From Betaproteobacteria bacterium (GTDB taxonomy: Bacteria > Pseudomonadota > Gammaproteobacteria > Burkholderiales > Burkholderiaceae_C), in assembly GCA_009921265.1 (NCBI GenBank), contig RFYV01000001.1, positions 1 to 64,000 of the forward strand: a stretch of DNA of 64,000 nt. Direction: 5' to 3'. The translations under genes and the position numbers were made by a program. Positions 27,116-38,567 of this stretch are shown piece after piece. The notes beneath the pieces are model-generated. The model did no database searches. It worked only from the letters and a program-made list of their open reading frames with translations, and had not been told where the DNA came from. Position 1 is the stretch's first letter. Each line of letters opens with the position of its first letter.

Positions 27116-27914
27116 ATCGATCGAACCTATTTTTATTTCATCCAAAGAAAATCCCTTTGTGAAGCAATTGCGTTTGTTAACGTCTGAAAATATGAAATAC
27201 AGAAAGATGGGTAAGGTATGGATTGAGGGCGAGCATCTGTGTCATGCGTTAATGATTTATCCTACTTATACATTTGAAGCTGTATTCGAAAAAATTTATT
27301 GGGATTCGATTAGTTTTGATTTGCAAAAAAAATATGCCAGAGCCGCGCAAAAAATATATTTGTTAGATCACGCGTTGATGAAAAATCTAAGCACATTGTC
27401 ATCGCCTCAAGCGATGGGTTTTGTGATTGATTTGTCCGTAACACCTGTTATTGAGCCTTTGATGCCGAGCGTGATTCTTGATGGTGTTCAAGACGCTGGC
27501 AATGTAGGTTCTATTTTGCGAACTGCTGCGGCATTTGGTTTTGTTCAAATTTTGGCGGTCAAAGGAACGGCGGCCCTTTGGGGTCCCAAAGTATTGCGCG
27601 CTGGCATGGGCGCTCATTTTGGTTTGCATTTAATTGAATCCATTGATGAAGACGCGATCGACGCACTCCAAATTCCAATTTTGGCGACAAGCTCACACCA
27701 AGGGCAATCGCTCAAGTTATCATCCAAAATTTCAATGCCTTGTGCTTGGTTATTCGGGCACGAAGGGCAGGGTGTTAGAGAAGAAATGTCTCACCGTGCC
27801 ACTGATTGGATAAGAATCTATCAGCCAGGAGGCGAAGAATCCCTTAATGTGGCAGCCGCCGCCGCCATTTGTATGCACGCCAGTGCAACCAACGCGTCGA
27901 CTCGTCCTAATTGA
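27108..27914 (+). CDS. TrmH/SpoU-family RNA 2'-O-methyltransferase
   Basis: 268 residues. An N-terminal substrate-binding region ([14 protein letters not shown]) precedes the SPOUT methyltransferase domain with the three family motifs: [33 protein letters not shown] and [17 protein letters not shown]. Methylates a ribose in rRNA or tRNA using S-adenosylmethionine; the knotted C-terminus binds it. The exact target nucleotide cannot be read from sequence, although RlmB-like 23S rRNA enzymes are close relatives. It overlaps rnhB by 8 bp and closes the large cluster. Confidence 0.88.
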   Translation: MSESIEPIFISSKENPFVKQLRLLTSENMKYRKMGKVWIEGEHLCHALMIYPTYTFEAVFEKIYWDSISFDLQKKYARAAQKIYLLDHALMKNLSTLSSPQAMGFVIDLSVTPVIEPLMPSVILDGVQDAGNVGSILRTAAAFGFVQILAVKGTAALWGPKVLRAGMGAHFGLHLIESIDEDAIDALQIPILATSSHQGQSLKLSSKISMPCAWLFGHEGQGVREEMSHRATDWIRIYQPGGEESLNVAAAAAICMHASATNASTRPN

Positions 27915-27941
27915 TACTTTCCTTCACCTAAAAACCATCCA

Positions 27942-27970
27942 TTCTTCGAGGAAAACCTGTCAGCTATAAT
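27942..27970 (+). promoter_or_regulatory. carAB promoter
   Basis: TATAAT at 27965-27970 with TTCTTC 17 bp upstream, followed by about 40 nt of leader to the carA start. The exact -10 consensus in a 100-bp gap after the previous operon supports it. Confidence 0.6.
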
Positions 27971-28015
27971 GAGAGGCTTTTTCGCACACAACTTTACGCC
28001 TATACGGAGAACCCA

Positions 28016-29179
28016 GTGCTTTTGTCTCTTCAGGGAAAATTCCCCTCCGCCATTTTGGCGTTAGCAGACGGCACAGTCTTTGTGGGTCAATCGATCGGAA
28101 GTTCTGGCACCACGGTGGGTGAAGTGGTTTTTAATACCGCCATGACTGGCTATCAAGAAATACTGACCGACCCCAGTTATTGCCAACAATTGGTCACACT
28201 GACCTATCCCCATATTGGCAATTACGGTATCAATTCAGAAGACATTGAAGCCCAACAAGTCTATGCCGCTGGTTTAATCATTAAAGATTTACCCCTATTA
28301 GCTTCTAACTTTAGAAGTCAAGAAAACTTATCGAGTTATTTAATTCGCAACAGCACGGTTGCCATTTCAGATATCGATACGCGCAAACTCACAAGACACT
28401 TGCGTAGCACGGGTGCACAAAACGGCGCGATAGTCGGTCTGGCGATCGATGAAGAATCCACACAACAAAAAATAGACGAAGCCATTCGTGCGGCGAAATC
28501 TGCACCATCGATGGCCGGTTTGGATTTGGCAAAAAAAGTTTCGACAGCGCAATCTTATTTTTGGACTCAGACCGAATGGAAATTGGACGTAGGCTACACC
28601 GATTTAATGCAATCGCTTTTTCACGTTGTTGCCTACGACTTTGGCGTCAAGAAAAATATTTTGCGAATGCTGGCCCAACGCGGTTGCAAAGTCACGGTTG
28701 TTCCCGCACAAACATCGGCGCAAGAGGTTTTAAAACTCAAACCCCATGGTGTCTTTTTATCCAACGGCCCTGGGGACCCACAGCCTTGCGATTACGCCAT
28801 TGACGCTGCGCGCACTTTAATTGATTCAGGTATTCCTACTTTTGGAATTTGCTTGGGGCATCAAATCATGGCTTTGGCCAGCGGTGCCAAAACTTTCAAA
28901 ATGAAATTCGGCCATCACGGCGCCAATCATCCCGTCAAAGATTTGGACAACCATCGCGTGTCAATCACAAGTCAGAATCACGGATTCGCCGTTGACGAAA
29001 AAACATTACCACCCCATCTAAGAGCCACACACATCTCTTTGTTTGATGGCACTTTGCAAGGACTGGCTCGCACCGACAAGCCCTCATTTTGTTTTCAGGG
29101 GCACCCTGAAGCATCACCCGGTCCACACGATATCAGCTATCTATTCGATCGCTTTATCCATTTGATGGAGGCTGTTTAA
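28016..29179 (+). CDS. carA: Carbamoyl-phosphate synthase small (glutaminase) subunit
   Basis: 387 residues from a GTG start preceded by CGGAGA. Hydrolyses glutamine and passes ammonia to CarB, for arginine and pyrimidine synthesis. The N-terminal domain has [13 protein letters not shown] and [21 protein letters not shown]. The class I amidotransferase domain shows [11 protein letters not shown], the nucleophile cysteine in [13 protein letters not shown] (about residue 275) and the His-Glu pair in [11 protein letters not shown] near the end. One base separates it from carB. PyrH, which acts further along pyrimidine synthesis, is encoded upstream. Confidence 0.97.
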   Translation: MLLSLQGKFPSAILALADGTVFVGQSIGSSGTTVGEVVFNTAMTGYQEILTDPSYCQQLVTLTYPHIGNYGINSEDIEAQQVYAAGLIIKDLPLLASNFRSQENLSSYLIRNSTVAISDIDTRKLTRHLRSTGAQNGAIVGLAIDEESTQQKIDEAIRAAKSAPSMAGLDLAKKVSTAQSYFWTQTEWKLDVGYTDLMQSLFHVVAYDFGVKKNILRMLAQRGCKVTVVPAQTSAQEVLKLKPHGVFLSNGPGDPQPCDYAIDAARTLIDSGIPTFGICLGHQIMALASGAKTFKMKFGHHGANHPVKDLDNHRVSITSQNHGFAVDEKTLPPHLRATHISLFDGTLQGLARTDKPSFCFQGHPEASPGPHDISYLFDRFIHLMEAV

Positions 29180-29180
29180 C

Positions 29181-32100
29181 ATGCCTAAGCGTACAGACAT
29201 AAAAAGCATTCTCATCATTGGTGCAGGTCCCATCATCATTGGACAGGCTTGCGAGTTTGATTACTCGGGCGTGCAGGCTTGCAAAGCTTTGCGCGAAGAG
29301 GGTTACAAGGTTATCTTGATCAACAGCAATCCTGCAACCATCATGACCGATCCTGCAACGGCCGATGTGATTTATATCGAACCCATTACTTGGCAGACCG
29401 TTGCAAAAATTATTGCCAAAGAAAACCCCGATGCGATTTTGCCCACCATGGGTGGTCAAACAGCGCTCAATTGCGCGCTTGATTTATGGCGCAATGGAGT
29501 ATTGGATCAATATACAGTTGAGCTCATCGGTGCATCTCCAGAAGCCATTGATAAAGCAGAAGATCGACTCAAGTTCAAAGACGCCATGACCAAAATCGGA
29601 TTGGGTTCTGCGCGTTCAGGTATCGCACACAACATGGACGAGGCTTGGGTTGTCCAAAAGAGTGTTGGATTTCCAACGGTCATTCGCCCCAGTTTTACGT
29701 TGGGCGGAACGGGTGGCGGCATTGCATACAACGCCGAAGAGTTTGAAACCATTTGCAAACGTGGTTTAGAGGCGTCACCTACCAATGAGTTATTAATTGA
29801 GGAGTCTTTGCTGGGTTGGAAAGAGTACGAGATGGAAGTTGTCCGCGACAAGGCCGACAATTGCATCATTGTTTGCTCAATAGAAAATTTAGACCCCATG
29901 GGCGTTCATACGGGTGACTCCATTACAGTTGCGCCAGCACAAACACTCACCGATAAAGAATATCAAATCATGCGTAACGCCTCATTGGCCGTGTTGCGCG
30001 AAATTGGTGTTGATACGGGTGGATCTAATGTGCAGTTTTCTATCAATCCCAAAGACGGTCGAATGATTGTTATTGAGATGAACCCGCGTGTGTCGCGCTC
30101 ATCTGCATTGGCATCCAAAGCAACGGGCTTTCCGATTGCAAAAGTAGCGGCCAAATTGGCGGTTGGTTATACATTAGATGAATTGCGCAATGAAATCACA
30201 GGCGGTGCAACGCCAGCATCATTTGAGCCCTCTATTGATTATGTGGTTACCAAAATTCCACGTTTTGCATTCGAAAAATTTCCAACAGCCGATAGCCGAC
30301 TCACTACACAAATGAAATCGGTGGGAGAGGTTATGGCAATTGGGCGCACCTTCCAAGAGTCATTTCAAAAAGCCTTGCGCGGTCTTGAAGTGGGTGTGGA
30401 TGGGATGAACGAAAAAACCCAAGATCGTGAAGTACTCGAAAAAGAATTGGGTGAACCAGGCCCCGATCGCATTTGGTATGTGGGCGACGCTTTTGCCATG
30501 GGGATGAGTGTGCAAGAAGTTTTTGATCTCACTAAAATTGATCCATGGTTTTTGATTCAAATCGAAGAGATCGTCAAAATTGAACTAGAGCTTGAAACCA
30601 CAACGCTAGAAGCTATCACTCCCAAAGAATTTCGTATTCTCAAAAAAAAAGGTTTTTCTGACAGACGCATGGCCAAGTTGCTCAAGAAAACCGAAAAACA
30701 AGTGCGCGATCATCGTCGCAGCTTAGGAATTCGTCCTGTTTATAAGCGAGTTGATACCTGTGCGGCAGAGTTTGCAACCAACACGGCCTACATGTATTCA
30801 ACTTACGAAGAAGAATGCGAAGCCGAACCTACCAACAATAAAAAAATCATGGTGCTAGGTGGCGGCCCCAATCGAATTGGTCAAGGTATCGAGTTTGACT
30901 ATTGCTGTGTGCACGCCGCGATGGCCATGCGAGAAGATGGTTACGAAACCATCATGGTCAATTGCAATCCCGAAACAGTTTCTACCGATTACGATACATC
31001 CGATCGTTTATATTTTGAACCACTGACCTTAGAAGATGTGCTTGAAATTGTTGACAAAGAAAAACCTTTGGGGGTTATTGTTCAATACGGCGGACAAACA
31101 CCACTCAAATTAGCCTTGGGTCTAGAGGCCGAAGGCGTGCCAATTATTGGCACAAGCCCAGACATGATTGACGCGGCCGAAGACCGCGAGCGTTTCCAAA
31201 AACTATTGCACCAATTGGGTTTGCGACAACCCCCTAATGCCACTGCACGCACAGAGCCTGAAGCGCTAGAAAAAGCGGCGCAGTTGGGTTATCCATTGGT
31301 TGTTAGACCCAGTTATGTATTGGGTGGGCGCGCAATGGAAATTGTGCATGAACAACGCGATCTTGAGCGTTACATGCGAGAGGCCGTCAAAGTCAGCAAC
31401 GATTCACCTGTATTGTTGGATCGCTTTCTTAATGATGCGATTGAATGTGATGTGGATTGTTTGTCCGACGGAGAAACCACATTCATCGGTGGCGTGATGG
31501 AGCACATTGAACAAGCGGGTGTTCACAGTGGAGATTCCGCTTGCTCGTTGCCACCTTACTCCTTGTCGTCTGAAACAATCATAGAGCTCAAACGTCAAAC
31601 ATCGGCCATGGCCAAAGCATTGCATGTGGTGGGTCTCATGAATGTGCAGTTCGCGATTCAACATGTAGATGATAAAGACGTCATCTATATTTTAGAAGTC
31701 AATCCGCGCGCTTCTCGCACAGTACCTTATGTTTCTAAAGCAACTGGCATTCAATTGGCCAAGGTTGCTGCTCGTTGTATGGCGGGGCAAAGCTTGGCGT
31801 CGCAATGCATCATGCACGAAGTCACGCCACCTTATTTCAGCGTCAAGGAAGCCGTGTTTCCCTTCGTTAAATTTCCTGGTGTGGACACGATACTTGGTCC
31901 TGAAATGAAATCCACAGGCGAAGTGATGGGTGTTGGTAAAACATTTGGCGAAGCATTCGTCAAAAGTCAATTAGGCGCAGGCACCAAATTGCCGCGACCC
32001 ACTGACAATGTTAAAAAAGTTTTCTTAACTGTTAAAAATAACGATAAGCCAAGAGCTGTTAATATTGCACGCCAACTAAGTGCGATGGGATTTGAGTTGT

Positions 32101-32414
32101 TAGCGACCAAAGGCACAGCAGCAGCCATTTCAAATGCGGGTATCTCTGTGACTGCAGTTAACAAGGTTACCGAAGGTCGTCCCCATGTTGTCGATATGAT
32201 CAAAAACAATGAAATCGCATTGGTTATCAACACCGTTGAAGAGCGCAGAAATGCAATTGCGGATTCTCGTCAAATTCGCACTTCTGCATTGCTGGCGCGG
32301 GTCACCACCTTTACTACCATCGCTGGCGCACAAGCTGCTGTTGAGGGAATGAAATACATGGATAATTTAGACGTGTATTCAATTCAAGAATTACACGCAC
32401 AACTCAAAGCATAA
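29181..32414 (+). CDS. carB: Carbamoyl-phosphate synthase large subunit
   Basis: 1077 residues, full length (E. coli 1073). Two homologous ATP-grasp halves are visible, starting [22 protein letters not shown] and, near residue 555, [21 protein letters not shown]; each has its own carbamate or carbamoyl phosphate site ([18 protein letters not shown] and [18 protein letters not shown]). The C-terminal domain (about residue 940 on, [20 protein letters not shown]) is the allosteric region that responds to UMP and ornithine in characterised enzymes. Follows carA directly and precedes greA by 6 bp. Confidence 0.98.
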   Translation: MPKRTDIKSILIIGAGPIIIGQACEFDYSGVQACKALREEGYKVILINSNPATIMTDPATADVIYIEPITWQTVAKIIAKENPDAILPTMGGQTALNCALDLWRNGVLDQYTVELIGASPEAIDKAEDRLKFKDAMTKIGLGSARSGIAHNMDEAWVVQKSVGFPTVIRPSFTLGGTGGGIAYNAEEFETICKRGLEASPTNELLIEESLLGWKEYEMEVVRDKADNCIIVCSIENLDPMGVHTGDSITVAPAQTLTDKEYQIMRNASLAVLREIGVDTGGSNVQFSINPKDGRMIVIEMNPRVSRSSALASKATGFPIAKVAAKLAVGYTLDELRNEITGGATPASFEPSIDYVVTKIPRFAFEKFPTADSRLTTQMKSVGEVMAIGRTFQESFQKALRGLEVGVDGMNEKTQDREVLEKELGEPGPDRIWYVGDAFAMGMSVQEVFDLTKIDPWFLIQIEEIVKIELELETTTLEAITPKEFRILKKKGFSDRRMAKLLKKTEKQVRDHRRSLGIRPVYKRVDTCAAEFATNTAYMYSTYEEECEAEPTNNKKIMVLGGGPNRIGQGIEFDYCCVHAAMAMREDGYETIMVNCNPETVSTDYDTSDRLYFEPLTLEDVLEIVDKEKPLGVIVQYGGQTPLKLALGLEAEGVPIIGTSPDMIDAAEDRERFQKLLHQLGLRQPPNATARTEPEALEKAAQLGYPLVVRPSYVLGGRAMEIVHEQRDLERYMREAVKVSNDSPVLLDRFLNDAIECDVDCLSDGETTFIGGVMEHIEQAGVHSGDSACSLPPYSLSSETIIELKRQTSAMAKALHVVGLMNVQFAIQHVDDKDVIYILEVNPRASRTVPYVSKATGIQLAKVAARCMAGQSLASQCIMHEVTPPYFSVKEAVFPFVKFPGVDTILGPEMKSTGEVMGVGKTFGEAFVKSQLGAGTKLPRPTDNVKKVFLTVKNNDKPRAVNIARQLSAMGFELLATKGTAAAISNAGISVTAVNKVTEGRPHVVDMIKNNEIALVINTVEERRNAIADSRQIRTSALLARVTTFTTIAGAQAAVEGMKYMDNLDVYSIQELHAQLKA

Positions 32415-32420
32415 AAAATC

Positions 32421-32897
32421 ATGGCCACTATTCCAATTACCAAGCGCGGCGCTGAAAAACTCAAAGAAGAGTTGCACGAACTCAAAACTGTGCAACGTCC
32501 ATGGGTGATCAACGCTATTGCTGAGGCGCGTGCGCAAGGCGATTTAAGCGAAAATGCGGAGTACGATGCGGCCAAAGATAGACAAGGTTTTATTGAGGGC
32601 CGTATTCAAGAAATTGAAAGCAAATTGTCGATTGCGCAAATCATCGATCCCACTTCATTGAATGCTGAAGGTAAAGTGGTATTTGGCTCGACCGTCGAGT
32701 TAGAAGACGAAAAAACAGGCGAAAAAGTAACCTATCAAATAGTGGGAGAAGACGAAGCCGATCTCAAACTAGGACTGATTAATATCAGCAGTCCCATCTC
32801 ACGTGCCATGATAGGTAAAGAAGAAGGCGATGTAGCCGAGGTGCAAGCACCTGGTGGCATCAAGCGATATGAAATCATCGCCGTTCACTACCGTTAA
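32421..32897 (+). CDS. greA: Transcription elongation factor GreA
   Basis: 158 residues, standard length. Rescues backtracked RNA polymerase by promoting transcript cleavage. The N-terminal coiled coil contains [21 protein letters not shown], whose acidic tip (D-L-S-E-N-A-E) reaches the polymerase active site; the C-terminal FKBP-like domain includes [23 protein letters not shown]. Six bp after carB. Its stop faces the yhbY stop with 3 bp between. Confidence 0.97.
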   Translation: MATIPITKRGAEKLKEELHELKTVQRPWVINAIAEARAQGDLSENAEYDAAKDRQGFIEGRIQEIESKLSIAQIIDPTSLNAEGKVVFGSTVELEDEKTGEKVTYQIVGEDEADLKLGLINISSPISRAMIGKEEGDVAEVQAPGGIKRYEIIAVHYR

Positions 32898-32900
32898 GCA

Positions 32901-33377
32901 TCAAGAAGATTGATTGCTTTTTTTGATTGATTTGAGCTTGGGCTTGTTGCGCTTGACTTGACCGCCAGGCGTTAATCGTTGGTTGCCCAGTACACGGACC
33001 ATTTTCACTTCAGGTCTTTGCCCGCCACGCTTGCTGTATTTCAAAACTTTGAAGTCTCTTGGGCCCGCCATTCGATCTTCATCAACCGTGCGTTGTTTTT
33101 CGGGTTGGGGTCTCCAAAGCACCAAAAGTTTGCCAATGTGTTGAATGGGCGCGGCGTTCAGTTGATCTGCCAAGGTTTGATACATCGCTTCACGAGCAAC
33201 CCGATCGTCGCCATGGACGCGAATTTTTATCAAACCGTGTGAATTGAGGGCTGAGTCAGTTTCTTTGATGACGGAGGGGGTTAATCCATCCCCGCCGATC
33301 ATAACCAATGGGTCTAAGTGATGGGCTTGTGCGCGATGCACCTTACGTTGGGAGGGTGTTAAGAGTATGGCAGTCAT
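32901..33377 (-). CDS. yhbY: YhbY-type CRS1/CRM domain RNA-binding protein
   Basis: 158 residues. The first 90 or so form a CRM domain: LTPSQRKVHRAQAHHLDPLVMIG, then GDGLTPSVIKETDSALNSHGLIKIRV with the conserved GxxG-like loop. YhbY associates with the pre-50S ribosome. The C-terminal third is a basic, low-complexity extension (KRNKPKLKSIKKSNQSS) longer than in E. coli YhbY (97 residues), common in Burkholderiales. It diverges from rlmE with only 35 bp between starts, so the two promoters overlap. Confidence 0.9.
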   Translation of the reverse strand: MTAILLTPSQRKVHRAQAHHLDPLVMIGGDGLTPSVIKETDSALNSHGLIKIRVHGDDRVAREAMYQTLADQLNAAPIQHIGKLLVLWRPQPEKQRTVDEDRMAGPRDFKVLKYSKRGGQRPEVKMVRVLGNQRLTPGGQVKRNKPKLKSIKKSNQSS

Positions 33378-33412
33378 AGGCGCTATTATCCCTGCTCCCG
33401 AGAGGAAAAGAG

Positions 33413-34084
33413 TTGAAAGTTAAAACACAAAGCAAAAAAGTCAATAAATCATGGCTCAATGACCATGTCAATGACCCGTATGTCAAATTAGCAAAAAAAG
33501 ATGGATACCGTGCTCGTGCGGCCTATAAGCTTAAAGAAATAGACGAAACCATGGGGCTGATCAAGCCTGGGCATGTCATTGTTGATTTAGGATCAACACC
33601 AGGCGCATGGAGTCAATATGTTCGTCGAAAACTTTCGCCCCAAGGCGCAGCAGTTGGCGACCTCAACGGGGTCATCATCTCCGTCGATTTATTGCCGATG
33701 GAGCCCGTTGAAGGCGTTATTTTTTTACAAGGTGATTTTCGAGAAGACGAGATAAATCAACAATTATTGAAAGTCTTGGATGGGCGACCCGTCAATGTGG
33801 TGGCGTCGGATATGGCTCCCAATTTATCGGGTATTGAATCGGCTGACGCGGCACGCATTGCACATCTCGTGGAATTAGCCATCGAATTTTCTATTCAATA
33901 TTTGCACCCGCAAGGCGCGTTGATCACCAAGGTTTTTCACGGCAGTGGTTACAGCCAATTGGCCAAACTTTTTAAGGAAACCTTCAAGGTTGTTAAGCCT
34001 TTTAAACCCAAGGCCAGTCGTGATAAATCTTCAGAAACCTTTTTGGTTGGCGTTGGACTCAAATCGCACACAAAAAGCAAATAA
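33413..34084 (+). CDS. rlmE: 23S rRNA 2'-O-ribose methyltransferase RlmE (FtsJ)
   Basis: 223 residues from a TTG start (GAGAGGAAAAG just upstream); no ATG or GTG exists in frame before the conserved N-terminal block [25 protein letters not shown] begins. Methylates U2552 of 23S rRNA, a late 50S maturation step. The SAM site is [14 protein letters not shown] (about residue 59), and the K-D-K-E catalytic set is represented by K in [11 protein letters not shown] in [12 protein letters not shown], and [12 protein letters not shown]. Lies upstream of ftsH as in many proteobacteria. Confidence 0.95.
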   Translation: MKVKTQSKKVNKSWLNDHVNDPYVKLAKKDGYRARAAYKLKEIDETMGLIKPGHVIVDLGSTPGAWSQYVRRKLSPQGAAVGDLNGVIISVDLLPMEPVEGVIFLQGDFREDEINQQLLKVLDGRPVNVVASDMAPNLSGIESADAARIAHLVELAIEFSIQYLHPQGALITKVFHGSGYSQLAKLFKETFKVVKPFKPKASRDKSSETFLVGVGLKSHTKSK

Positions 34085-34277
34085 ACCTATTTAATTGAAT
34101 ACAAAATAATTATATAATGATGGGTGGATTTCTGCTTCAGCCCTTCAAAAAACAATACCCTTTTTTATAAGTGGCTGAAATGTATCGCTTTTGAGGATTT
34201 ACTTCTTGAAAAGCCTAAAATAAGTCGCAAATGTACTTGAAGCCCTGTCTCAAGTGCTGTTCATTCTGGAGCCTATT
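34085..34277 (+). promoter_or_regulatory. ftsH leader: promoter candidates and hairpin
   Basis: The 190-bp gap holds TATAAT (34113-34118) with a poor TTTAAT 17 bp upstream, and a CTTGAAA at 34205-34211 that resembles a sigma32 -35 element, though no good matching -10 follows. TTCAGCC (about 34137) and GGCTGAA (about 34173) can pair across a 30-nt loop. A 17-codon ORF starting ATGATGGGT is present but has no ribosome site I trust. FtsH is heat-shock regulated in E. coli, so the CTTGAAA is suggestive only. Confidence 0.35.
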
Positions 34278-36188
34278 TTGAACAATCAATGGTTCTCTAA
34301 ACTTGCTGTTTGGCTAGTCATCGCCTTGGTACTGTTTACTGTTTTTAAACAATTCGATACCCGAAGCGGTACAAGCTCGGGCTACATGGCCTATTCTGAT
34401 TTCTTAGATGAGGTGCGAAGCAAACGCATCAAAACTGCGACCATCCAAGAGGGACAAGGCGGCACAGAAATCATCGCTGTTACGAATGACGAAAGAAAAA
34501 TTCGAACCAACGCAACGTATTTAGATCGCGGCTTGGTGGGTGACTTGATCGCCAACAACGTGAAGTTTGACGTGAAGCCACGTGAAGAAGGTTCATTGCT
34601 TATGACTCTTCTCGTCAGTTGGGGCCCCATGTTGTTGCTAATTGGCGTGTGGATTTATTTCATGCGACAAATGCAAGGCGGTGGCAAAGGTGGCGCATTC
34701 AGTTTTGGCAAAAGCAAAGCGCGCATGCTCGATGAAAGTAGCAATCAAGTCACATTTGCAGACGTTGCGGGTTGCGACGAAGCCAAAGAAGAAGTCAAAG
34801 AAGTGGTTGACTTTCTCAAAGACCCACAAAAATTTCAAAAGCTCGGCGGACGTATTCCACGTGGCTTGTTATTGGTTGGTCCTCCAGGAACGGGCAAAAC
34901 ATTGATAGCCAAAGGAATTGCTGGCGAAGCCAAGGTACCTTTCTTCAGTATTTCTGGTTCTGACTTTGTTGAAATGTTTGTGGGTGTGGGTGCTGCACGT
35001 GTGCGTGACATGTTTGAAAACGCAAAAAAAAACGCACCTTGCATTATCTTTATCGATGAGATCGATGCCGTGGGTCGTCAACGTGGCGCTGGCCTCGGTG
35101 GTGGTAACGATGAGCGTGAACAAACACTCAATCAAATGTTGGTTGAGATGGATGGGTTTGAAACCAATCTCGGTGTGATAGTTGTCGCAGCAACCAACCG
35201 TCCCGATATTTTGGATTCGGCTTTGCTCAGACCTGGACGCTTTGATAGACAGGTCTATGTCACATTGCCTGATATTCGTGGCCGTGAACAAATTCTTAAT
35301 GTACACATGCGAAAAATTCCTGTGGGACAAGATGTGGCGCCTGCTGTGATTGCACGCGGGACACCAGGCATGAGTGGCGCTGATTTAGCCAATCTCACCA
35401 ACGAGGCCGCATTGATGGCCGCTCGACGCAATGCACGAGTGGTTGAGATGCAAGACTTTGAAAAAGCAAAAGACAAAATTTTGATGGGCCCCGAGCGTAA
35501 AAGTATGGTCATGCCCGAAGAAGAAAAGCGCAACACTGCTTATCACGAATCGGGTCATGCGCTCATTGGCAAACTCTTGCCTAAATGCGATCCTGTTCAC
35601 AAAGTTACCATCATTCCGCGTGGTCGCGCTTTGGGCGTCACCATGAGTTTGCCCGAAAAAGATCGCTACAGTTACGACAGCGAATACATGCTCAATCAAA
35701 TCAGCATGTTGTTTGGTGGTCGTATTGCTGAAGAAGTTTTCATGAAGCAAATGACCACTGGTGCATCCAATGACTTCGAGCGAGCAACACAAATTGCGCG
35801 CGACATGGTGATGCGCTATGGGATGACTCAGGCTTTAGGCCCGATGGTTTATTCTGAAAACGAAGGCGAAGTGTTTTTAGGACGATCCGTTACCAAAACA
35901 ACCCACATGAGTGAGTCCACCATGCAAAAAGTGGATAACGAAGTTCGTCAAATCATTGATCGCCAATACGACTTGGCACGCAAACTGATTGAAGAAAATT
36001 CTGACAAGATGCACGCCATGGCTAATGCACTTTTGGAGTGGGAAACCATTGATGCTGATCAGCTCGATGACATCATGGCAGGTAGACCGCCGCGTCCTCC
36101 TAAAGATTGGACACCTCGCACACCTTCTTCTGGTGATGGTGGTGGTAATACAGCTGTACCCGCTCAGCCTTCTCCTAAAGTGGCCTGA
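34278..36188 (+). CDS. ftsH: ATP-dependent zinc metalloprotease FtsH
   Basis: 636 residues from a TTG start at 34278, chosen because GGAG lies 7 bp upstream and the protein then begins [19 protein letters not shown] as in relatives; the track GTG at 34254 has no ribosome site. Membrane-anchored AAA+ protease that degrades misassembled membrane proteins and short-lived regulators such as LpxC. Two N-terminal membrane segments flank a small periplasmic domain; then Walker A GPPGTGKT, Walker B IIFIDEID, the pore loop FVEMFVGVG and the zinc motif HESGH with distal Asp. The C-terminus is proline-rich. The stop overlaps the folP start by 1 bp. Confidence 0.97.
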   Translation: MNNQWFSKLAVWLVIALVLFTVFKQFDTRSGTSSGYMAYSDFLDEVRSKRIKTATIQEGQGGTEIIAVTNDERKIRTNATYLDRGLVGDLIANNVKFDVKPREEGSLLMTLLVSWGPMLLLIGVWIYFMRQMQGGGKGGAFSFGKSKARMLDESSNQVTFADVAGCDEAKEEVKEVVDFLKDPQKFQKLGGRIPRGLLLVGPPGTGKTLIAKGIAGEAKVPFFSISGSDFVEMFVGVGAARVRDMFENAKKNAPCIIFIDEIDAVGRQRGAGLGGGNDEREQTLNQMLVEMDGFETNLGVIVVAATNRPDILDSALLRPGRFDRQVYVTLPDIRGREQILNVHMRKIPVGQDVAPAVIARGTPGMSGADLANLTNEAALMAARRNARVVEMQDFEKAKDKILMGPERKSMVMPEEEKRNTAYHESGHALIGKLLPKCDPVHKVTIIPRGRALGVTMSLPEKDRYSYDSEYMLNQISMLFGGRIAEEVFMKQMTTGASNDFERATQIARDMVMRYGMTQALGPMVYSENEGEVFLGRSVTKTTHMSESTMQKVDNEVRQIIDRQYDLARKLIEENSDKMHAMANALLEWETIDADQLDDIMAGRPPRPPKDWTPRTPSSGDGGGNTAVPAQPSPKVA

Positions 36189-37063
36189 TGCCTGTCAGCC
36201 ACGATCAGATGAACATGGGGCTTCGGCCCCATTTGCCTTTTTGGCAAACCTCTCGCTTTCAACTCTCGCTCAAGCTTCCCTTGGTAATGGGCATTGTGAA
36301 TGTCACGCCAGATTCTTTTTCTGATGGCGGACATTTTCATCATGTCGATGCCGTACTCCAACATGCACATCAATTAATTGATGAGGGTGCCGACTTATTA
36401 GATATTGGAGGCGAGTCTTCAAGACCGGGCGCACCCGCATTGCATGCCGATGAAGAATGGTCTCGCATAGAGCCTGTGCTCAAACAACTCATAGCTATTC
36501 AGCATCCTATTTCAGTAGATACCTATCACGCTATGAATATGCAACGTGCACTCGATATCGGTGTGGATATCATCAATGACATTTGGGGCTTTAGGCAACC
36601 AGGGGCTATCGAAGTGGTGGCCCATCATCCGAACTGCGGTATGTGCATCATGCACATGCACGGGAATCCACAAAACATGCAACGCAATCCATTACAAGCC
36701 GATGCGGTGCATACGGTCAGGCATTTTTTAAATGAACAAATACAAACCGCTTTGTCGCATGGCATTGATCCGCATCGCATATTGATCGATCCTGGCATTG
36801 GATTTGGAAAATCAGTGGCGCAAAATTTTTCATTATTACACCACCAAGACCAATTGCTTCAGTTGGGTTATCCACTCTTGGCGGGATGGTCACGCAAATC
36901 ATCATTAGGTGTGGTGACGCAGACATCGGTCGGTCAAAGGCTTGTGCCCAGTGTGGCTGCTATGTTATTAGCCGTTGAGCGCGGTGCCCATGTGGTTAGG
37001 GTGCATGATGTGGCCGCTACGGTTCAAGCCTTGCAAGTGCGCGCAGCAGCCTTGCAAATTTGA
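36188..37063 (+). CDS. folP: Dihydropteroate synthase
   Basis: 291 residues. Joins p-aminobenzoate to dihydropterin diphosphate in folate synthesis; target of sulfonamides. The TIM barrel shows [18 protein letters not shown] (pterin and pABA loop), [13 protein letters not shown] and [15 protein letters not shown], with [13 protein letters not shown] further on and [12 protein letters not shown] near the C-terminus, all family signatures. The ATG overlaps the last base of the ftsH stop (TGATG), so translation is coupled. glmM starts 31 bp later. Confidence 0.95.
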   Translation: MPVSHDQMNMGLRPHLPFWQTSRFQLSLKLPLVMGIVNVTPDSFSDGGHFHHVDAVLQHAHQLIDEGADLLDIGGESSRPGAPALHADEEWSRIEPVLKQLIAIQHPISVDTYHAMNMQRALDIGVDIINDIWGFRQPGAIEVVAHHPNCGMCIMHMHGNPQNMQRNPLQADAVHTVRHFLNEQIQTALSHGIDPHRILIDPGIGFGKSVAQNFSLLHHQDQLLQLGYPLLAGWSRKSSLGVVTQTSVGQRLVPSVAAMLLAVERGAHVVRVHDVAATVQALQVRAAALQI

Positions 37064-37094
37064 GACAATACAACTTTTAAATATAAATCATTTC

Positions 37095-38435
37095 ATGACC
37101 CGACAATACTTTGGAACAGACGGCATTCGTGGCATAGTAGGGTATCAGCCTATAACGCCTGACTTCATGTTGCGCTTGGCACATGCGGTCGGTCAAGTGC
37201 TCAAACGTCACCACAAACGCCCAACGGTATTGATTGGAAAAGATACACGCATATCGGGCTACATGTTGGAATCGGCCTTAGAAGCGGGATTCAATTCTGC
37301 GGGCGTGGATGTTTTGCTACTCGGCCCTATTCCTACACCAGCCGTTGCTTATCTCACCCGCGCACAACGCGCGTCCTTGGGTGTGGTCATCAGCGCCAGT
37401 CACAATGCTTTTCAAGACAACGGCATTAAATTTTTTAATGCGCAAGGCAGCAAGTTGAACGACGCGTGGGAAATTGAAGTCGAACAACAATTGCAATTAG
37501 AGTCTCGCTGGGCACAATCGGCCGATTTAGGAAAAACCAAACGACTCGATGATGCAGCTGGCCGCTATATTGAGTTTTGTAAAAATGCATTTGCAAGAGA
37601 TTTGAATTTAGATGGACTCAAAATTGTGGTCGACGCTGCTCACGGCGCCGCTTACCAAATTGCACCCAAAGTTTTTCATGAATTGGGCGCGCAGGTTTTT
37701 TCAATCGGATGTGCGCCCAATGGTTTGAATATCAATGACCATGTGGGAGCAACGCATCCACAAGCGTTGCTTTCAGCGGTGCAAGAGCACAAAGCAGATT
37801 GGGGTATTGCACTCGATGGCGATGCCGATCGTTTGCAGTTGGTTGATGCCAATGGTCGATTGTTCAATGGCGACGAGTTGCTTTATTTGATGTTGCAAGA
37901 TCGCATCAAGCGTGGTGAAACAATCAAAGGTGTGGTGGGCACTTTGATGACCAATTTGGCGATCGAAAAAGCCATACATGCTTTAGGCGTTGATTTTGTC
38001 AGAGCTAAAGTAGGCGACCGTTATGTATTGGAAGAACTAGAAAAAAACAAATGGATTTTGGGCGGTGAAGGCTCGGGACATTTGCTAGCTTTGGATAAGC
38101 ATTCAACCGGTGACGGCTTGGTGAGTTCATTGTTGGTTTTAGAGGCCTGTGTGCGTGCCAAACAAACGCCGAGTCAATTGTTGCAAGGCATTTCTTTGTA
38201 TCCGCAAACACTCATCAATGTTCGTTTGCAAGCGGGGCAAGATTGGAAGTCGTCAGATGCTCTCGTTCAAGCCCAAGAAAAAGCGCTCAAACAACTCGGT
38301 GATACGGGCAGAATTTTGATACGACCCAGCGGCACCGAGCCACTGCTACGAGTGATGGTGGAGGCCCAAGATGCTCAGTTGTCACAAAGTTGTGCGCAAA
38401 TGATCGCTCAATCGATCAATTTATCTCAAAAATAA
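37095..38435 (+). CDS. glmM: Phosphoglucosamine mutase
   Basis: 446 residues from the ATG at 37095, where [16 protein letters not shown] matches the family; the track start 120 bp upstream lies inside folP. Converts glucosamine 6-phosphate to glucosamine 1-phosphate for peptidoglycan and lipid A. The catalytic phosphoserine loop is [18 protein letters not shown] (about residue 100), metal-binding loop [13 protein letters not shown], substrate loop GGEGSGHLL and phosphate-binding loop [15 protein letters not shown]. The following gap carries the Pho box of the pst operon. Confidence 0.97.
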   Translation: MTRQYFGTDGIRGIVGYQPITPDFMLRLAHAVGQVLKRHHKRPTVLIGKDTRISGYMLESALEAGFNSAGVDVLLLGPIPTPAVAYLTRAQRASLGVVISASHNAFQDNGIKFFNAQGSKLNDAWEIEVEQQLQLESRWAQSADLGKTKRLDDAAGRYIEFCKNAFARDLNLDGLKIVVDAAHGAAYQIAPKVFHELGAQVFSIGCAPNGLNINDHVGATHPQALLSAVQEHKADWGIALDGDADRLQLVDANGRLFNGDELLYLMLQDRIKRGETIKGVVGTLMTNLAIEKAIHALGVDFVRAKVGDRYVLEELEKNKWILGGEGSGHLLALDKHSTGDGLVSSLLVLEACVRAKQTPSQLLQGISLYPQTLINVRLQAGQDWKSSDALVQAQEKALKQLGDTGRILIRPSGTEPLLRVMVEAQDAQLSQSCAQMIAQSINLSQK

Positions 38436-38472
38436 ATACTAATTAGTTAATAATAGACCCGTCTAAATTATT

Positions 38473-38506
38473 TTGACACGGTTTTGTCATATTTGAAGGT
38501 TATCTT
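38473..38506 (+). promoter_or_regulatory. Pho box and -10 of the pst operon
   Basis: TTGACAC-GGTT-TTGTCAT is two 7-bp direct repeats with a 4-bp spacer, the PhoB box layout (consensus CTGTCAT repeats). Exactly 10 bp downstream lies TATCTT, a fair -10. PhoB replaces the -35 contact in this arrangement. It precedes pstS by about 60 bp, and phoB and phoR end the same operon, so positive autoregulation under phosphate limitation is expected. Confidence 0.72.
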
Positions 38507-38567
38507 CAAGTCTGCTCTTGATCAAGATTGTTGACAAGACACCGTAGTCCTTTACTTTGGAGTTGAC

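Noticed and set aside
34115-34170. 17-codon leader ORF upstream of ftsH
   Set aside because: No convincing ribosome site and no regulatory codon pattern; kept only as part of the leader description.
34869-35330. 153-residue minus-strand ORF within ftsH
   Set aside because: Antisense frame of the conserved AAA domain; His/Cys-rich and without homology.
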